Source of the DNA: Deltaproteobacteria bacterium
Lineage (GTDB): Bacteria; Desulfobacterota; GWC2-55-46
Length of the DNA: 37,574 nt
Reading direction: 5' to 3'
Assembly (NCBI GenBank): GCA_016182655.1
Contig: JACPGB010000020.1
Location: 1 to 37,574 of the forward strand
Below the pieces are notes generated by a model. The model had not been told where the DNA came from and ran no database searches. It worked only from the letters and a program-made list of their open reading frames with translations. Numbering within the stretch: position 1 is the first letter of the stretch; each line of letters begins with the position of its first letter. Both the position numbers and the translations under genes were made by a program. Positions 14,212 through 23,703 of the stretch are shown in pieces.

Positions 14212-16626
14212 TTACTGCTTCATCATCCTCTTCATCTTCTCGACCGCTGATAAGGCGTCGCCGCCGTACTCGTTGGCCCCGACCTTGTCCGAGAACTCCT
14301 TTGTGACTACCGCGCCCCCGACGATGGTCATGACCTTTACGCCCTTGTCCTTCAACTCCCTTATGACCTTGTCCATCTCCATGACCGTCGTGGTCATGAG
14401 CGCGGAGAGCCCGACTATATCGGCCTTTTTACTCACCGCCTCCTCGACTATCCGGGCAGACGAGACGTTCTTGCCGAGGTCGATGACCTCGAACCCGTGG
14501 TTCTCAAGGAGGGTCGCGAGGATGTTCTTGCCGATGTCGTGTATGTCGCCTTCGACGGTAGCGAGTATGACTTTGCCGAGCGACGGGCCGGTCTTGCCCT
14601 TGAGCTCCTTTTTAAGCCTCTCGAAGGCCCTCTTCATGGTGTCGGCCGAGAGCATCACCTGCGGCAGATAATACTTGTTGCAGGCAAAGAGCCTGCCGAC
14701 CTCTTCGAGGCCGGGGACGAGCCCTTCTCCGCTTATCCTGATCGGGTCCCAGCCCTCATTCAAAGCCGCCTCGACTATTCCGACGATATTCTCCTCGTCG
14801 CCCTCGATAACGGCTTTTTTGAGCCTCGCCTCCAGCGTCGTTGGTGCGTTGGCCGGTGCAACGGCCGCGGGCTTATCCGCGCCCGCCTCAGCCGTCTGCG
14901 CCTGATGCCTCTTTATATATCTCTCGGCGCGGATGTCCTGGTTGAGGAGCACGAGCGACGAATGATAGGCGTCCATCATCGCCTTGTTGTTCGGGTTGAT
15001 GATGGCGGAATCCAGCCCCGCGGCTATGGCCATCGTAAGGAAAGAGGCGTTTATTACCTCGCGCGCGGGGAGCCCGAACGAGATGTTCGAGACCCCGAGT
15101 ACGGTCGTGAGCCCGTGCCTGTCTTTAAGAAGCCTTATGGCCTTGAGCGTCTCTATGGCGCTCAAGGGCGCGGCCGAGACCGTCATGGCGAGACAATCGA
15201 AGATAAGGTCCTCTTTCCTCATCCCGGCCTCGAGAGCCTTGTTCAATATGCGCTCGGCGACGGCTACCCTGCCTTCGGCGGTGTCCGGTATGCCCGAGTC
15301 GTCGAGCGTGAGCGCCAAAACGGCGGCACCATATTTCTTCGCGAGCGGGAGTATGGTCGAGAGCTTTTTTTCCTCCCCGCTTATCGAGTTTACGAGGGGC
15401 CTTCCGTCAGCGGCCTTGAGCCCTGCCTCGACCGCCTCGGGGCTTGAAGAATCTATGACTATCGGCAATGTCGAGTTCTCGTTCACCGCGAACACGGCCC
15501 TCCCCATCGCCTCGGTCTCGTTTATGCCCGGCACGCCGACATTGACATCGAGCGCGTGCGCGCCGCTCAAGGCCTGCGCCCTCGCCTCGTTTCTTATACC
15601 GGCGGTCTTCCCCTCCTTTATCTCCTGCGCGAGCGCCTTCCTCCCCGTCGGGTTTATCCTCTCGCCTATGACTATCGGAGGGAGCCCGGCGCCGAATAGC
15701 GTAAAAGATGTCCTGCTGGCGAGCGCCGTAAAGTTCTTCTTCTCGCGGGTAACGGGCTTCAAGGACTTGAAGGCCGCACCCATCTTCCTAATGTGCTCCG
15801 GTGTCGTGCCGCAGCATCCCCCGAGCACGCGCACGCCGGCATCCACGAGCTTCGGCACGAACGAGGCCATCTCCTCGGGCGAGGCCGGAAAGACCGTCTC
15901 GGTCCCCTTGAGTACCGGTATCCCGGCGTTCGGCTGAACGATAAGGGGGATGTCAACCACCCTCGACATCGCGCTAATCGCCTGATAGATCCCCTCGATG
16001 CCCAATGAGCAGTTCGCGCCTATGCAGTCCGCCCCCAATGCGGCGGCCATTATCGCGAACGACTCAGGCGGCGTGCCGAGGACCGTCCTCATCGTCTGGT
16101 CGAATGTCATGGTGGCGGCTACAGGCAGGCCGACTGACCTGGCGGCCATGATCGCGGCCTTCATCTCTTTTATGTCCATCATCGTCTCGATGATGACGAG
16201 GTCCGCCCCGCCTTCCTTGAGCGCTTCGGCCTGCTCGGTATAGATAGCGAACGCCTCGTCGAAGGTCATGTCGCCGACTGGCTCGACGAACCTCCCCGTA
16301 GGCCCGAAACCCCCGGCGACGAACCGCTCTTTACCGGCTTCATCTCGCGCGCACCTTGCGGCCGCGATGTTTATCTCTTTCAGCTTGCCTTCGAGGCCGT
16401 ACTCGGCGAGCTTGGCCCTGTTAGCGCCGAAGGTGTTTGTCGTCACGATATCAGAGCCCGCCTCTATATAGGCGGCGTGGACCTTCCTGACCATCGCGGG
16501 GTCTTTAAGGCTAAGCTCGTCCGGGCAGCCTCCGGGCTTCAGGCCGAGCCTCTGGAGCATGGTGCCGGTCGCCCCGTCAAAGAGGAGCGGGCGGTCTTTC
16601 AGGACTTCAAGGAATCTCTTTTTCAT
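14212..16626 (-). CDS. metH: Cobalamin-dependent methionine synthase lacking the reactivation domain
   Basis: An 804-residue protein with three of the four MetH modules. The homocysteine domain (about 1-295) has GATGTMLQ, GANCSLG and the zinc Cys pair in GGCCGTTPEH. The pterin domain (about 310-560) has VIGERINPTGRKAL and DVNVGVPG. The cap and cobalamin domains (about 600-804) include the His-on motif DIHDIGKNI and SALMTTTVMEMD. It transfers methyl from methyltetrahydrofolate to homocysteine. The C-terminal SAM-binding activation domain of the 1200-residue E. coli form is absent; short forms of this kind rely on a separate activation protein, which is not in this window. The ATG at 16626 has only a weak ribosome-binding site. 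Confidence 0.93.
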   Translation of the reverse strand: MKKRFLEVLKDRPLLFDGATGTMLQRLGLKPGGCPDELSLKDPAMVRKVHAAYIEAGSDIVTTNTFGANRAKLAEYGLEGKLKEINIAAARCARDEAGKERFVAGGFGPTGRFVEPVGDMTFDEAFAIYTEQAEALKEGGADLVIIETMMDIKEMKAAIMAARSVGLPVAATMTFDQTMRTVLGTPPESFAIMAAALGADCIGANCSLGIEGIYQAISAMSRVVDIPLIVQPNAGIPVLKGTETVFPASPEEMASFVPKLVDAGVRVLGGCCGTTPEHIRKMGAAFKSLKPVTREKKNFTALASRTSFTLFGAGLPPIVIGERINPTGRKALAQEIKEGKTAGIRNEARAQALSGAHALDVNVGVPGINETEAMGRAVFAVNENSTLPIVIDSSSPEAVEAGLKAADGRPLVNSISGEEKKLSTILPLAKKYGAAVLALTLDDSGIPDTAEGRVAVAERILNKALEAGMRKEDLIFDCLAMTVSAAPLSAIETLKAIRLLKDRHGLTTVLGVSNISFGLPAREVINASFLTMAIAAGLDSAIINPNNKAMMDAYHSSLVLLNQDIRAERYIKRHQAQTAEAGADKPAAVAPANAPTTLEARLKKAVIEGDEENIVGIVEAALNEGWDPIRISGEGLVPGLEEVGRLFACNKYYLPQVMLSADTMKRAFERLKKELKGKTGPSLGKVILATVEGDIHDIGKNILATLLENHGFEVIDLGKNVSSARIVEEAVSKKADIVGLSALMTTTVMEMDKVIRELKDKGVKVMTIVGGAVVTKEFSDKVGANEYGGDALSAVEKMKRMMKQ

Positions 16627-16721
16627 CAGGCTCAGGTCTCCGAATAGGGATTAAACCGTATATTTTATACTGTTAGCCGTCCGCAGGCAAGAAGGAGTTT
16701 TGGTGCGCATTAAACCGGCCA

Positions 16722-16750
16722 TTGAAATTATCCCTGTTTGCCGATATAGT
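16722..16750 (+). promoter_or_regulatory. Sigma70 promoter of the lipoprotein gene
   Basis: TTGAAA (16722-16727) and TATAGT (16745-16750) are 17 bp apart, each matching 5 of 6 consensus bases. The predicted start, near 16757, gives a leader of about 20 nt before the ATG at 16778. Confidence 0.7.
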
Positions 16751-16777
16751 ACCTTAAATTTTCAATCCGGAGCCTCT

Positions 16778-17116
16778 ATGAAACGAATGCTCGTAATATT
16801 CCTGCTCATGCTCACGGCCTGCGCCGTACAAAAGACCGTCGTTGAAGAGCCGGAGATAAAAAAAGAGCTCTCATTCCTCCAGGTGCTCCGGTACAAGGCC
16901 CCCGGGGAGACGCTCCTCGCACACGAGGACAAATGGTATCTCTACGACGCCAGGTTCGATTACGTGGTCAAGGGCGCGTTCGACAACGCGAACATGATAT
17001 ACGGCTCGTGCCCTATAGCAAAGGCCGACTACAAGGTGACGGACAAGGAGACGGGGCAAGTCATACGGGCGGCGAGCTATAACCAGCGGCCGTGCGACCC
17101 GTGCCACGCCAGATAG
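16778..17116 (+). CDS. Small putative lipoprotein of unknown function
   Basis: The 112-residue product starts with a lipoprotein signal: basic MKR, hydrophobic VIFLLMLTA and Cys at residue 15 in the lipobox LTAC. The mature part is soluble, with a WYLYDARFDYVVKG strand-like stretch, and ends in RPCDPCHAR, a CxxC-containing tail. CDPCH resembles a CxxCH haem-c attachment motif, so a single covalent haem is conceivable, though no cytochrome fold is evident. ATG 16778 is chosen from the lipobox and the promoter at 16722-16750; an upstream in-frame start would lie within that promoter. It is followed after 19 bp by the PilZ gene. Confidence 0.65.
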   Translation: MKRMLVIFLLMLTACAVQKTVVEEPEIKKELSFLQVLRYKAPGETLLAHEDKWYLYDARFDYVVKGAFDNANMIYGSCPIAKADYKVTDKETGQVIRAASYNQRPCDPCHAR

Positions 17117-17135
17117 ACAAAGACAAGGAGAAGAG

Positions 17136-17816
17136 ATGAGCCAGCCAGCGCACACAGCCGCACCGCATCCCGACATACCTATCACCGTAGGGACCGAGCT
17201 ACTCCTCGAACTCCTCGACTTGAAGCTCAAGATGCGCGGAGAGCTCGTAGGCGGCGAGCACCGGAGATACCTCATAGTGAAGCTCCCCGGAGAGGACCTC
17301 GGCTTCGGCGTCGAGTCGCTCAAGGGGTCCAGGATGATAATCCGCTATCTCTTCAAGGGCTCGATCTACGGGTTCAAGTCGGAGGTCGTGAACACCCTCG
17401 CCTCGCCTTCGAGGCTCGCCTTCGTCGCCTATCCCGAGAAGGTCGAGGAGTTCAAGGTGCGGAACACCCCGAGGTACGAGTGCATACTGCCGGGATCGGC
17501 CGAGCTCGGCAGCGAGGCAATCGAGATCGTCGTCATCGACATAAGCCTCAAGGGGTGCAGGGCGATAATAAATACGGGAGAGCTCCGGGACAGGGAAAAG
17601 GCCCTCGGCGCGCTCGACGTAGGCAAGGAGCTCGTCGTCTCCGTGCAGCTCCCTGGCGCCGAGGAGAGGCTCCACTTCCATTGCGAGGTAAAGAACCATT
17701 CAAGGGACAGCGAGCGGGTGGTCGTTGGCCTGCTGTTCAACGAGTCCGACAACAGGTCCGAAGGCAGGCTCTCCTCGTTCCTGAACCTTATCTCAGCGGT
17801 AAAGCCGAGGGAGTGA
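17136..17816 (+). CDS. PilZ-domain c-di-GMP-binding protein, YcgR-like layout
   Basis: A 226-residue protein. Residues 15-105 form an N-terminal beta domain like the YcgR flagellar-brake N-terminus (EVVNTLASPSRLAFVAYP just before the linker). The PilZ domain begins at KVRNTPRYECILP, where R109 and R113 give the RxxxR motif, followed by D135-x-S137-x-x-G140 (DISLKG). Both nucleotide-binding motifs are intact, so binding of cyclic di-GMP is expected. The output is probably motility or surface behaviour. AAGGAG precedes the ATG. It is likely co-transcribed with the lipoprotein gene upstream. Confidence 0.88.
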   Translation: MSQPAHTAAPHPDIPITVGTELLLELLDLKLKMRGELVGGEHRRYLIVKLPGEDLGFGVESLKGSRMIIRYLFKGSIYGFKSEVVNTLASPSRLAFVAYPEKVEEFKVRNTPRYECILPGSAELGSEAIEIVVIDISLKGCRAIINTGELRDREKALGALDVGKELVVSVQLPGAEERLHFHCEVKNHSRDSERVVVGLLFNESDNRSEGRLSSFLNLISAVKPRE

Positions 17817-17870
17817 GTTGAATCTACCAAACCTCCCCTCCCTCGATGGGAGGGGATAGAGGGGAGGGTG

Positions 17871-17960
17871 ACTGCTCGGCGCAGGGCCAGAGTATCCGGA
17901 GACGACTATAATCTAAACACCCCGCTATCGTTGTATATGAACTTTGCCCGTCCGGCAAGG
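17871..17960 (+). repeat. Fold-back element unit 1 at 17.9 kb
   Basis: Begins ACTGCTCGGCGCAGGGCCAG and ends ACTTTGCCCGTCCGGCAAGG. The centre differs from the following units. It abuts unit 2 directly. Confidence 0.75.
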
Positions 17961-18050
17961 ACTGCTCGGCGCAGGGCCAAAGTCGGTACGGAGTCTCCGG
18001 GTAAATCGATTCTCCTGCCGTTCGATACCGAATTGCCCGCCCGGCCAGGG
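17961..18050 (+). repeat. Fold-back element unit 2 at 17.9 kb
   Basis: Begins ACTGCTCGGCGCAGGGCCAA and ends AATTGCCCGCCCGGCCAGGG. The centre contains CGGAGTCTCCG, a small hairpin. Confidence 0.75.
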
Positions 18051-18079
18051 CTTCACCCCCACCCCGTGTCCGAGGTCAA

Positions 18080-18168
18080 GGCGCTCGGTGCGCGGCCAAA
18101 GTTTTACCGGAGCCTCCGGGGTAGATCGAATCCCTGCCGTTCATTACGGATTTGCCCGGCCGGCCAGG
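18080..18168 (+). repeat. Fold-back element unit 3 at 18.1 kb
   Basis: Begins GGCGCTCGGTGCGCGGCCAA and ends TTTGCCCGGCCGGCCAGG. The centre holds CCGGAGCCTCCGG, a counterpart of the hairpin in unit 2 with changed bases. It is separated from unit 2 by 29 bp. Confidence 0.75.
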
Positions 18169-18346
18169 CCCCCCTCACCCTCCGCCCTCTCCCACAAGGG
18201 GAGAGGGGACCATAAAACCCTGCCTTTGTACTACCTTCCGATAGTCCCCCGGACGGCCCCCCACCCTCCAAAGGCACTGCGGTGTTCAAAAACCGCACAC
18301 TTTGATTAATGCAGTATTAAAAAAAGCACGCCTGCACTGAATCCCG

Positions 18347-18373
18347 TAAAGCCCTTTTTTGCCTTGCCGATAT
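18347..18373 (+). promoter_or_regulatory. Sigma28 (FliA)-type promoter
   Basis: TAAA (18347-18350), 15 bp, then GCCGATAT (18366-18373). The consensus is TAAA-N15-GCCGATAA, so the -35 core and spacing are exact and the -10 matches 7 of 8. It lies 52 bp before the start codon of the 59-residue basic protein. Confidence 0.6.
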
Positions 18374-18425
18374 ATAAACTAAGTACAGGGATGTAGAGGC
18401 AAGCAATTCACAGGGAGGTGACCGT

Positions 18426-18605
18426 ATGCCGTACTTACAGCACCATCTGAACAGCCTGCACATATTCTGCAGGCTCCGCGCACTGGGGTTCAGCAAGCGG
18501 ACGGCGATAAGGCTATCAAGGGTCTGGGAGTTCCTCGTCCACCCGTTCGTCTACCTCCGGGTCCAGAGAATACCGGCAAAGGTCGTCGTCAGACGGAGGC
18601 TTTGA
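18426..18605 (+). CDS. Small basic protein, 59 residues, not recognised
   Basis: The frame encodes 59 residues beginning MPYLQHHLNSLHIF and ending VVVRRRL. It is strongly basic, with about 11 Arg and 2 Lys, and contains a likely amphipathic segment (CRLRALGFSKRTAIRLSRVW) and a hydrophobic one (EFLVHPFVYLRV). Coding is supported by an excellent ribosome-binding site, GGGAGGTGA, just before the ATG, by codon usage like the neighbours (ATA, AGG) and by the sigma28-type promoter upstream. It ends 24 bp before the convergent uvrB stop. I do not recognise the family; membrane or nucleic-acid association would both fit. Confidence 0.65.
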   Translation: MPYLQHHLNSLHIFCRLRALGFSKRTAIRLSRVWEFLVHPFVYLRVQRIPAKVVVRRRL

Positions 18606-18629
18606 TAATGTGCGCGAAAACGGAGGAGG

Positions 18630-20651
18630 TCAGCCGAGCTTAAGCTCCTCATCCTCGAGCTCTTTTATCCTGTCCCTGAGCTCGGCGGCCTTCTCGAACT
18701 CAAGACCCTTGGCCGCCTTCTCCATCTCCTTCCTGAGCGACTTCAAAAGATTCGGCAACTCGTGCGGCGGCACATACTCGGCCGTCTTCTCCGCCGCGAC
18801 CGGCCCCTTGACCGTATAGTAATCCCCCTCGTAGATCGAGCTCAGTATGTCCTTTATACTGCTTTTGATCGTCTCCGGAGTTATCCCGTTCGCCTCGTTA
18901 TAGCCCGCCTGTATGAGCCTCCTCCTCCCGGTCTCGTCCATGGCCGCGCGCATCGAGTCCGTGACCCTGTCCGCGTACATGATGACCTTGCCGTTCACGT
19001 TCCTCGCGGCCCTGCCGCAGGTCTGTATGAGCGAGCGGCCCGAGCGGAGAAACCCTTCCTTGTCGGCGTCCAGTATGGCGACGAGAGAGACCTCGGGAAT
19101 GTCCAGCCCCTCGCGGAGGAGGTTTATGCCCACGAGGATATCGAACTCGCCCAATCTTAAGTCCCTGAGTATCTCGATCCTCTCGAGCGTCTCTATGTCC
19201 GAATGGAGGTACTTTACCTTTAGCCCGGCCTCGGCGTAGTGCTGTGTAAGGTCCTCTGCCATCCGCTTCGTAAGGGTCGTTACAAGCACCCTCTCGCCGT
19301 TCCTTACGCGCTTCCTTATCTCAACGAGGAGGTCGTCCACCTGGTGGGCCGCGCCCCTCACCTCTATCTCCGGGTCCATTAGTCCCGTGGGCCTTATTAT
19401 CTGCTCCACGACTCGGCCTCCGGCGACCGAGAACTCGTAGGGGCCGGGGGTGGCAGAGACATGGACAGTCTGGTTGATCTTCCGCGCGAACTCGTCGAAT
19501 TTAAGCGGCCTGTTGTCGAGGGCCGACGGCAGCCTGAAGCCGTACTCGATGAGCGTTTCCTTCCTCGACCTGTCGCCGTGGTACATACCGTTCAGCTGGG
19601 GGACCGTTATGTGGCTCTCGTCTATGAAGAGGACAAAATCCTCGGGGAAGTAGTCTATGAGCGTATATGGCGGCTCGCCCGGGAGCCTTCCGGTGATGTG
19701 GCGCGAGTAGTTCTCTATGCCGGGACAGTAGCCCATCTCCTCCATGAACTCGAGGTCGAACTGGGTCCTCTGCTCGAGCCTCTGGGCCTCGAGAAGCTTG
19801 TTCTGCGTCTTCAGGAATACGAGCCTCTCGCGTAGCTCCTCCCTTATCGCCTTTATGGCGCGGTGGAGGTTGTCCCTCGTCGTAACATGGTGGCTCGCCG
19901 GGTGGATGAGGGCGCGCTCCATCTTCCTTACGGGCTTCCCCCTCATCGGGTCTATCTCGGTTATCGCTTCTACCGTATCTCCGAAGAACTCTATCCGTAC
20001 GGCGGTCTCTGCCTCGTAGGCCGGGAATATGTCGACGACGTCGCCCCTCACCCTGAAGGTGCCCCTGTGAAAGTCGTAGTCGTTCCTTACGTACTGCATC
20101 TCTATGAGGCGGTTGAGGAGCGCGGACCTCTCCGTCTCCATGCCGCGCTCTACAAAGACCTGCATCTGGCCGTAGTCTTCGGGCGAGCCTATGCCGTATA
20201 TGCAGGAGACGGATGCGACGATAATGGAGTCCCTTCTCGTAAGGAGGGAGTGCGTCGCCGAGTGGCGGAGCTTGTCTATCTCGTCGTTAATTGAAGCGTC
20301 CTTCTCTATGTACATGTCGGTCGTCGGCACATACGCCTCTGGCTGATAGTAGTCGTAGTACGAGACGAAGTACTCCACGGCATTCTCGGGGAAGAGGTCC
20401 TTGAACTCGGCGTAAAGCTGGGCCGCCAAGGTCTTGTTCGGCGCGATGACGAGCGCGGGTCTGCCGGTCTCCTCGATGACCTTGGCCATGGTAAAGGTCT
20501 TGCCCGAGCCCGTGACCCCGAGGAGTATCTGGTGTGGATACCCTTTCCCGAGCCCCTCGCCGAGCGCCTTTATCGCCCTGGGTTGGTCGCCCTTTGGGAC
20601 GAAGTCCGTCCTTATCCTGAATGGTGTAGACATATCCTTATAAAATACCAT
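18630..20651 (-). CDS. uvrB: UvrABC system protein B
   Basis: A 673-residue protein of standard length. The Walker A is [14 protein letters not shown], the beta-hairpin region is [19 protein letters not shown], the DEAD-type box is LFIDESH, and helicase motifs V-VI are in [13 protein letters not shown] and QTCGRAARN. The C-terminal UVR motif ([17 protein letters not shown]) recruits UvrC. It loads on damaged DNA after UvrA. Two ATGs are possible: 20651 (SD-like AGGA five bases upstream, inside the repeat end) and 20633 (MSTPFRIRT, more like other UvrB proteins but with AAGGA only one base away). I keep 20651. Fold-back units lie directly upstream. Confidence 0.97.
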   Translation of the reverse strand: MVFYKDMSTPFRIRTDFVPKGDQPRAIKALGEGLGKGYPHQILLGVTGSGKTFTMAKVIEETGRPALVIAPNKTLAAQLYAEFKDLFPENAVEYFVSYYDYYQPEAYVPTTDMYIEKDASINDEIDKLRHSATHSLLTRRDSIIVASVSCIYGIGSPEDYGQMQVFVERGMETERSALLNRLIEMQYVRNDYDFHRGTFRVRGDVVDIFPAYEAETAVRIEFFGDTVEAITEIDPMRGKPVRKMERALIHPASHHVTTRDNLHRAIKAIREELRERLVFLKTQNKLLEAQRLEQRTQFDLEFMEEMGYCPGIENYSRHITGRLPGEPPYTLIDYFPEDFVLFIDESHITVPQLNGMYHGDRSRKETLIEYGFRLPSALDNRPLKFDEFARKINQTVHVSATPGPYEFSVAGGRVVEQIIRPTGLMDPEIEVRGAAHQVDDLLVEIRKRVRNGERVLVTTLTKRMAEDLTQHYAEAGLKVKYLHSDIETLERIEILRDLRLGEFDILVGINLLREGLDIPEVSLVAILDADKEGFLRSGRSLIQTCGRAARNVNGKVIMYADRVTDSMRAAMDETGRRRLIQAGYNEANGITPETIKSSIKDILSSIYEGDYYTVKGPVAAEKTAEYVPPHELPNLLKSLRKEMEKAAKGLEFEKAAELRDRIKELEDEELKLG

Positions 20652-20656
20652 GAAAT

Positions 20657-20745
20657 CCTGGCCGGATGGGCAAAATTCAAATCAAGCGGCTATAGTACTC
20701 GAACTCCTAAGAGGTATCCAACGGCTTTGGCCGTGCGCCGAGCGC
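20657..20745 (-). repeat. Fold-back element unit 1 at 20.7 kb
   Basis: Ends CCTGGCCGGATGGGCAAA and TTTGGCCGTGCGCCGAGCG. The centre has CTC-CTAA-GAG. It is directly followed by unit 2. Its left end lies 6 bp from the uvrB start codon. Confidence 0.78.
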
Positions 20746-20831
20746 CCTGGCCGGATGGGCAAAATTCAAATCGAGTGCTATAGTAAACGAACTCCTAAGG
20801 TATCCAACGGTTTTGGCCGTGCGCCAAGCAC
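20746..20831 (-). repeat. Fold-back element unit 2 at 20.7 kb
   Basis: Ends CCTGGCCGGATGGGCAAA and TTTGGCCGTGCGCCAAGCA. The centre is closely similar to unit 1 with small deletions. It occupies the uvrB-ileS divergent region together with unit 1. Confidence 0.78.
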
Positions 20832-20907
20832 CAAAAAGCTGTTTTAATTTCGCCTCCCTTGTGTTATTAGAATACATCCTGATAAATACGAGAAAGAGGC
20901 CAAAAAA

Positions 20908-23703
20908 GTGGCGGAAATAGACTATAAGAACACGCTAAACCTCCCGAAGACCGACTTCCAGATGAGGGCCGAGCTCCCGAAGAAAGAACCCGAGACGCTT
21001 AAATACTGGGAGGAGAGCGGGCTTTACAAAAAGATAACAGAGGCCGGAAAGGGCCGGGACAAGTACATACTCCACGACGGCCCGCCGTACGCGAACGGGA
21101 ACATCCACATAGGCCACGCGCTCAATAAGCTCCTCAAGGACTACATCGTAAAGTCCAGGTCGATGATGGGGTTCGCGACGGACTATGTGCCGGGGTGGGA
21201 CTGCCACGGGCTCCCCATAGAGCTACAGGTCGAAAAAGAGCTCGGCGGCAAGAAGCAGGGGTTATCGAAGGCCGAGATAAGGAAGAGGTGCAGGGCGTAC
21301 GCCTCGAAGTTCATCGACATCCAGAGAGCCGACTTCAAGAGGCTCGGCGTATTCGGCGAGTGGGAGAACCCCTATCTCACCATGAATTTCTCCTACCAGG
21401 CCTCGATAATGAGGGAGCTCGGCAGGTTCGTGGAAAAAGGTCTCGTCTACAAGGGGAAGAAGCCCGTCCACTGGTGCTCCTCTTGCGCGACCGCGCTCGC
21501 CGAGGCCGAGGTGGAGTACGCCGACAAGACATCGCCTTCGATATTCGTCAGGTTCGCACTCGACGCAAAGGAGCTCGGGGCCAGGCTCAAGACAGATATC
21601 ACAGGAAACGCCTTTGTCGTCATCTGGACGACTACCCCGTGGACTTTGCCCGCGAACCTCGCAATCGCGCTCCATACGGAGCTCGACTATGTCCTTGTAG
21701 ATCATAACGGTGATGCGCACATCGTCGCCGAGGGGCTCCTCGAATCCGTCTCGGCCAAGTTCGGCTGGGCGGACGCGAGGGTCATCAAAAAATTCCGCTA
21801 CTCGGACGTCGAAGGGCTTAAGGCGCGCCACCCGTTCATCGACCGCGCTTCCGCCTTACTCCCCGGAGAGCATGTAACGCTCGAAGCCGGGACCGGCTGT
21901 GTCCATATAGCGCCCGGACACGGACAGGAGGACTACGAGATCGGACTTAAGTTCGGGCTGGACATTTACAACCCGGTCGACAACCACGGCAAGTTCACGA
22001 AAGAGGTCCCGGAGCTCGAAGGCCAGTTCGTATTCAAGGCCAACGAGAGCGTCATAAACATCCTCAAGGAAAAGGGCGCGCTCCTCCTGAAAGAGGACAT
22101 AAGGCACTCGTACCCGCACTGCTGGAGGTGCAAGTCCCCTATCATATTCCGCGCGACCGAGCAGTGGTTCGCCTCGATGGAGGCCGGTGACTTAAGGAAA
22201 AAGGCGCTCGAGGCGATAGACAAGCAGGTCGAGTGGATACCTTCCTGGGGCCGGGACCGCATCTATAACATGATAGTCAACAGGCCCGACTGGTGCCTGT
22301 CGAGACAGAGGGCGTGGGGCGTGCCTATCCCGGCGCTCAGGTGCAAGTCGTGCCTGAATTCGTTCCTCGACGTGAAGGTGACGGAGAAGCTCGCCGACGA
22401 CTTCGAGAAGGACGGCGCGGACATATGGTTTGAAAGGGAGCTTAAAGACCTCATCCCCGGAGATGTAAAGTGCCCTAAGTGCGGCGCAACGGAATTCGAC
22501 AAGGAAGAGGACATACTCGATGTCTGGTTCGACTCGGGCGTGTCCTTCGCGGCAGTGTTGGAAAGGAGAGGCAACCTCAAGTTCCCGGCAGACCTCTACC
22601 TCGAAGGGAGCGACCAGCACAGGGGCTGGTTCCATTCATCCCTCCTCGCATCCGTCGGAACCCGCTCGACCCCTTCGTACAAGGCGGTGCTCACACACGG
22701 GTTCGTCGTAGACGGCGAGGGGAGGAAGATGTCGAAGTCCCTCGGCAATGTCATCGCGCCCCAGGAGGTCATAAACAAATACGGGGCAGAGGTATTGAGG
22801 CTCTGGGTCGCGGGCGAGGACTACAGGGAGGACATACGTATCTCCGAAGAGATATTGAAGAGACTCTCCGAGGCGTACAGGAGGATAAGGAACACCTTCA
22901 GGTACATACTCGGCAACCTCTACGACTTCGACCCCGCCAAGGACATCGTGGACTTCAACGAGCTCGAGGAACTCGACAGGCTCACGCTCCACAAGCTCTC
23001 GAGGCTTACGGAGCGGGTGCTGGAGGCCTACAGGACATTCGAGTTCCATGTCATATACCACTCTGTCCACAACTTCTGCACCGTGGACCTGAGCGCATTT
23101 TACCTCGACGTCATCAAGGACAGGCTCTACACATACGGGGCGGATTCAAAGGGCAGAAGGGCCGCGCAGACGGCCATCTACCACGTCCTCGACCACCTCG
23201 TGCGGCTCACGGCCCCGATACTCGTATTCACATCCGACGAGGCGTGGTCGTTCATGCCCGGTAAAAAGGCCGAGAGCGTCCACCTCTCGACGATGCCGGT
23301 TCCGAACGCCTCCTGGATAGACGACAAGCTCGAGGAGAAGTGGGACGAGCTCATGCGCGTAAAGGCCGATATCTCCAAGGCCCTCGAAGGCGCGAGGCAG
23401 GTAAAGCTCATCGGACACCCGCTCGACGCAGAGGTCGTCGTATACCCGAAAAAAGACGAGGCACTCATAAAAGAAGAGGCCCATGCCCTCGAAGAGGTCC
23501 TCATCATATCGAAGCTCTCAATCGGCTCTGGTGCGACTGACACGGCCGGGGAAGCGCACCTCCACTCGACCGAGATAGCCGACTTCGTTGTAAGGAAGGC
23601 CCCGGGCGGCAAGTGCGAGAGGTGCTGGCACTACAGCACCCACGTCGGAGAGAGCTCCGCGCACCCCACGCTTTGCGACAGATGCACGGAGGCGATGAGA
23701 TAA
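20908..23703 (+). CDS. ileS: Isoleucyl-tRNA synthetase
   Basis: A 931-residue class I synthetase. The HIGH motif is HIGH at residues 67-70 (ANGNIHIGH), the signature KMSKS is in [10 protein letters not shown] around residue 610, and the editing (CP1) domain contains the [11 protein letters not shown] motif. The C-terminal zinc ribbon is CERCW with CDRC at the very end. The start is GTG 20908 with AAAGAGG eight bases upstream and matches the usual N-terminus ([12 protein letters not shown]). It overlaps the start of lspA by 22 bp. This ileS-lspA order is common in proteobacteria. No T-box is seen upstream; the leader holds fold-back units. Confidence 0.98.
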   Translation: MAEIDYKNTLNLPKTDFQMRAELPKKEPETLKYWEESGLYKKITEAGKGRDKYILHDGPPYANGNIHIGHALNKLLKDYIVKSRSMMGFATDYVPGWDCHGLPIELQVEKELGGKKQGLSKAEIRKRCRAYASKFIDIQRADFKRLGVFGEWENPYLTMNFSYQASIMRELGRFVEKGLVYKGKKPVHWCSSCATALAEAEVEYADKTSPSIFVRFALDAKELGARLKTDITGNAFVVIWTTTPWTLPANLAIALHTELDYVLVDHNGDAHIVAEGLLESVSAKFGWADARVIKKFRYSDVEGLKARHPFIDRASALLPGEHVTLEAGTGCVHIAPGHGQEDYEIGLKFGLDIYNPVDNHGKFTKEVPELEGQFVFKANESVINILKEKGALLLKEDIRHSYPHCWRCKSPIIFRATEQWFASMEAGDLRKKALEAIDKQVEWIPSWGRDRIYNMIVNRPDWCLSRQRAWGVPIPALRCKSCLNSFLDVKVTEKLADDFEKDGADIWFERELKDLIPGDVKCPKCGATEFDKEEDILDVWFDSGVSFAAVLERRGNLKFPADLYLEGSDQHRGWFHSSLLASVGTRSTPSYKAVLTHGFVVDGEGRKMSKSLGNVIAPQEVINKYGAEVLRLWVAGEDYREDIRISEEILKRLSEAYRRIRNTFRYILGNLYDFDPAKDIVDFNELEELDRLTLHKLSRLTERVLEAYRTFEFHVIYHSVHNFCTVDLSAFYLDVIKDRLYTYGADSKGRRAAQTAIYHVLDHLVRLTAPILVFTSDEAWSFMPGKKAESVHLSTMPVPNASWIDDKLEEKWDELMRVKADISKALEGARQVKLIGHPLDAEVVVYPKKDEALIKEEAHALEEVLIISKLSIGSGATDTAGEAHLHSTEIADFVVRKAPGGKCERCWHYSTHVGESSAHPTLCDRCTEAMR

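Larger units (their letters stand above)
17817..18425. other. 609-bp gene-free region with hairpins, three fold-back units and a sigma28-type promoter
   Basis: The region starts with a GC hairpin (CCCCTCCC 17835-17842 with GGGAGGGG 17848-17855). Three fold-back units follow (17871-18168), then a second hairpin (CCCTCTCCC 18185-18193 with GGGAGAGGG 18199-18207) and a weaker one (TGCGGT 18278-18283 with ACCGCA 18292-18297). It ends with the promoter at 18347-18373 and the leader of a 59-codon gene. Open frames crossing the repeats have no coding character. Confidence 0.7.

Noticed and set aside
16739-16746. A second GCCGATAT that could be a sigma28 -10
   Set aside because: There is no TAAA 15 bp upstream; the same bases overlap a good sigma70 promoter (TTGAAA-N17-TATAGT).
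16627-16777. SAM or cobalamin riboswitch upstream of metH
   Set aside because: The divergent gap is only 151 bp and contains neither the SAM-riboswitch stem pattern nor a B12 box; it holds ordinary promoter elements instead.
17108-17116. Cytochrome c assignment for the small lipoprotein on the basis of CDPCH
   Set aside because: One CxxCH at the extreme C-terminus without axial Met/His context is not enough; it is only noted as a possibility.
17821-18425. tRNA or rRNA gene in the gap
   Set aside because: No T-arm sequence (GGTTCRANYCC) or cloverleaf spacing was found; the content is repeats and hairpins.
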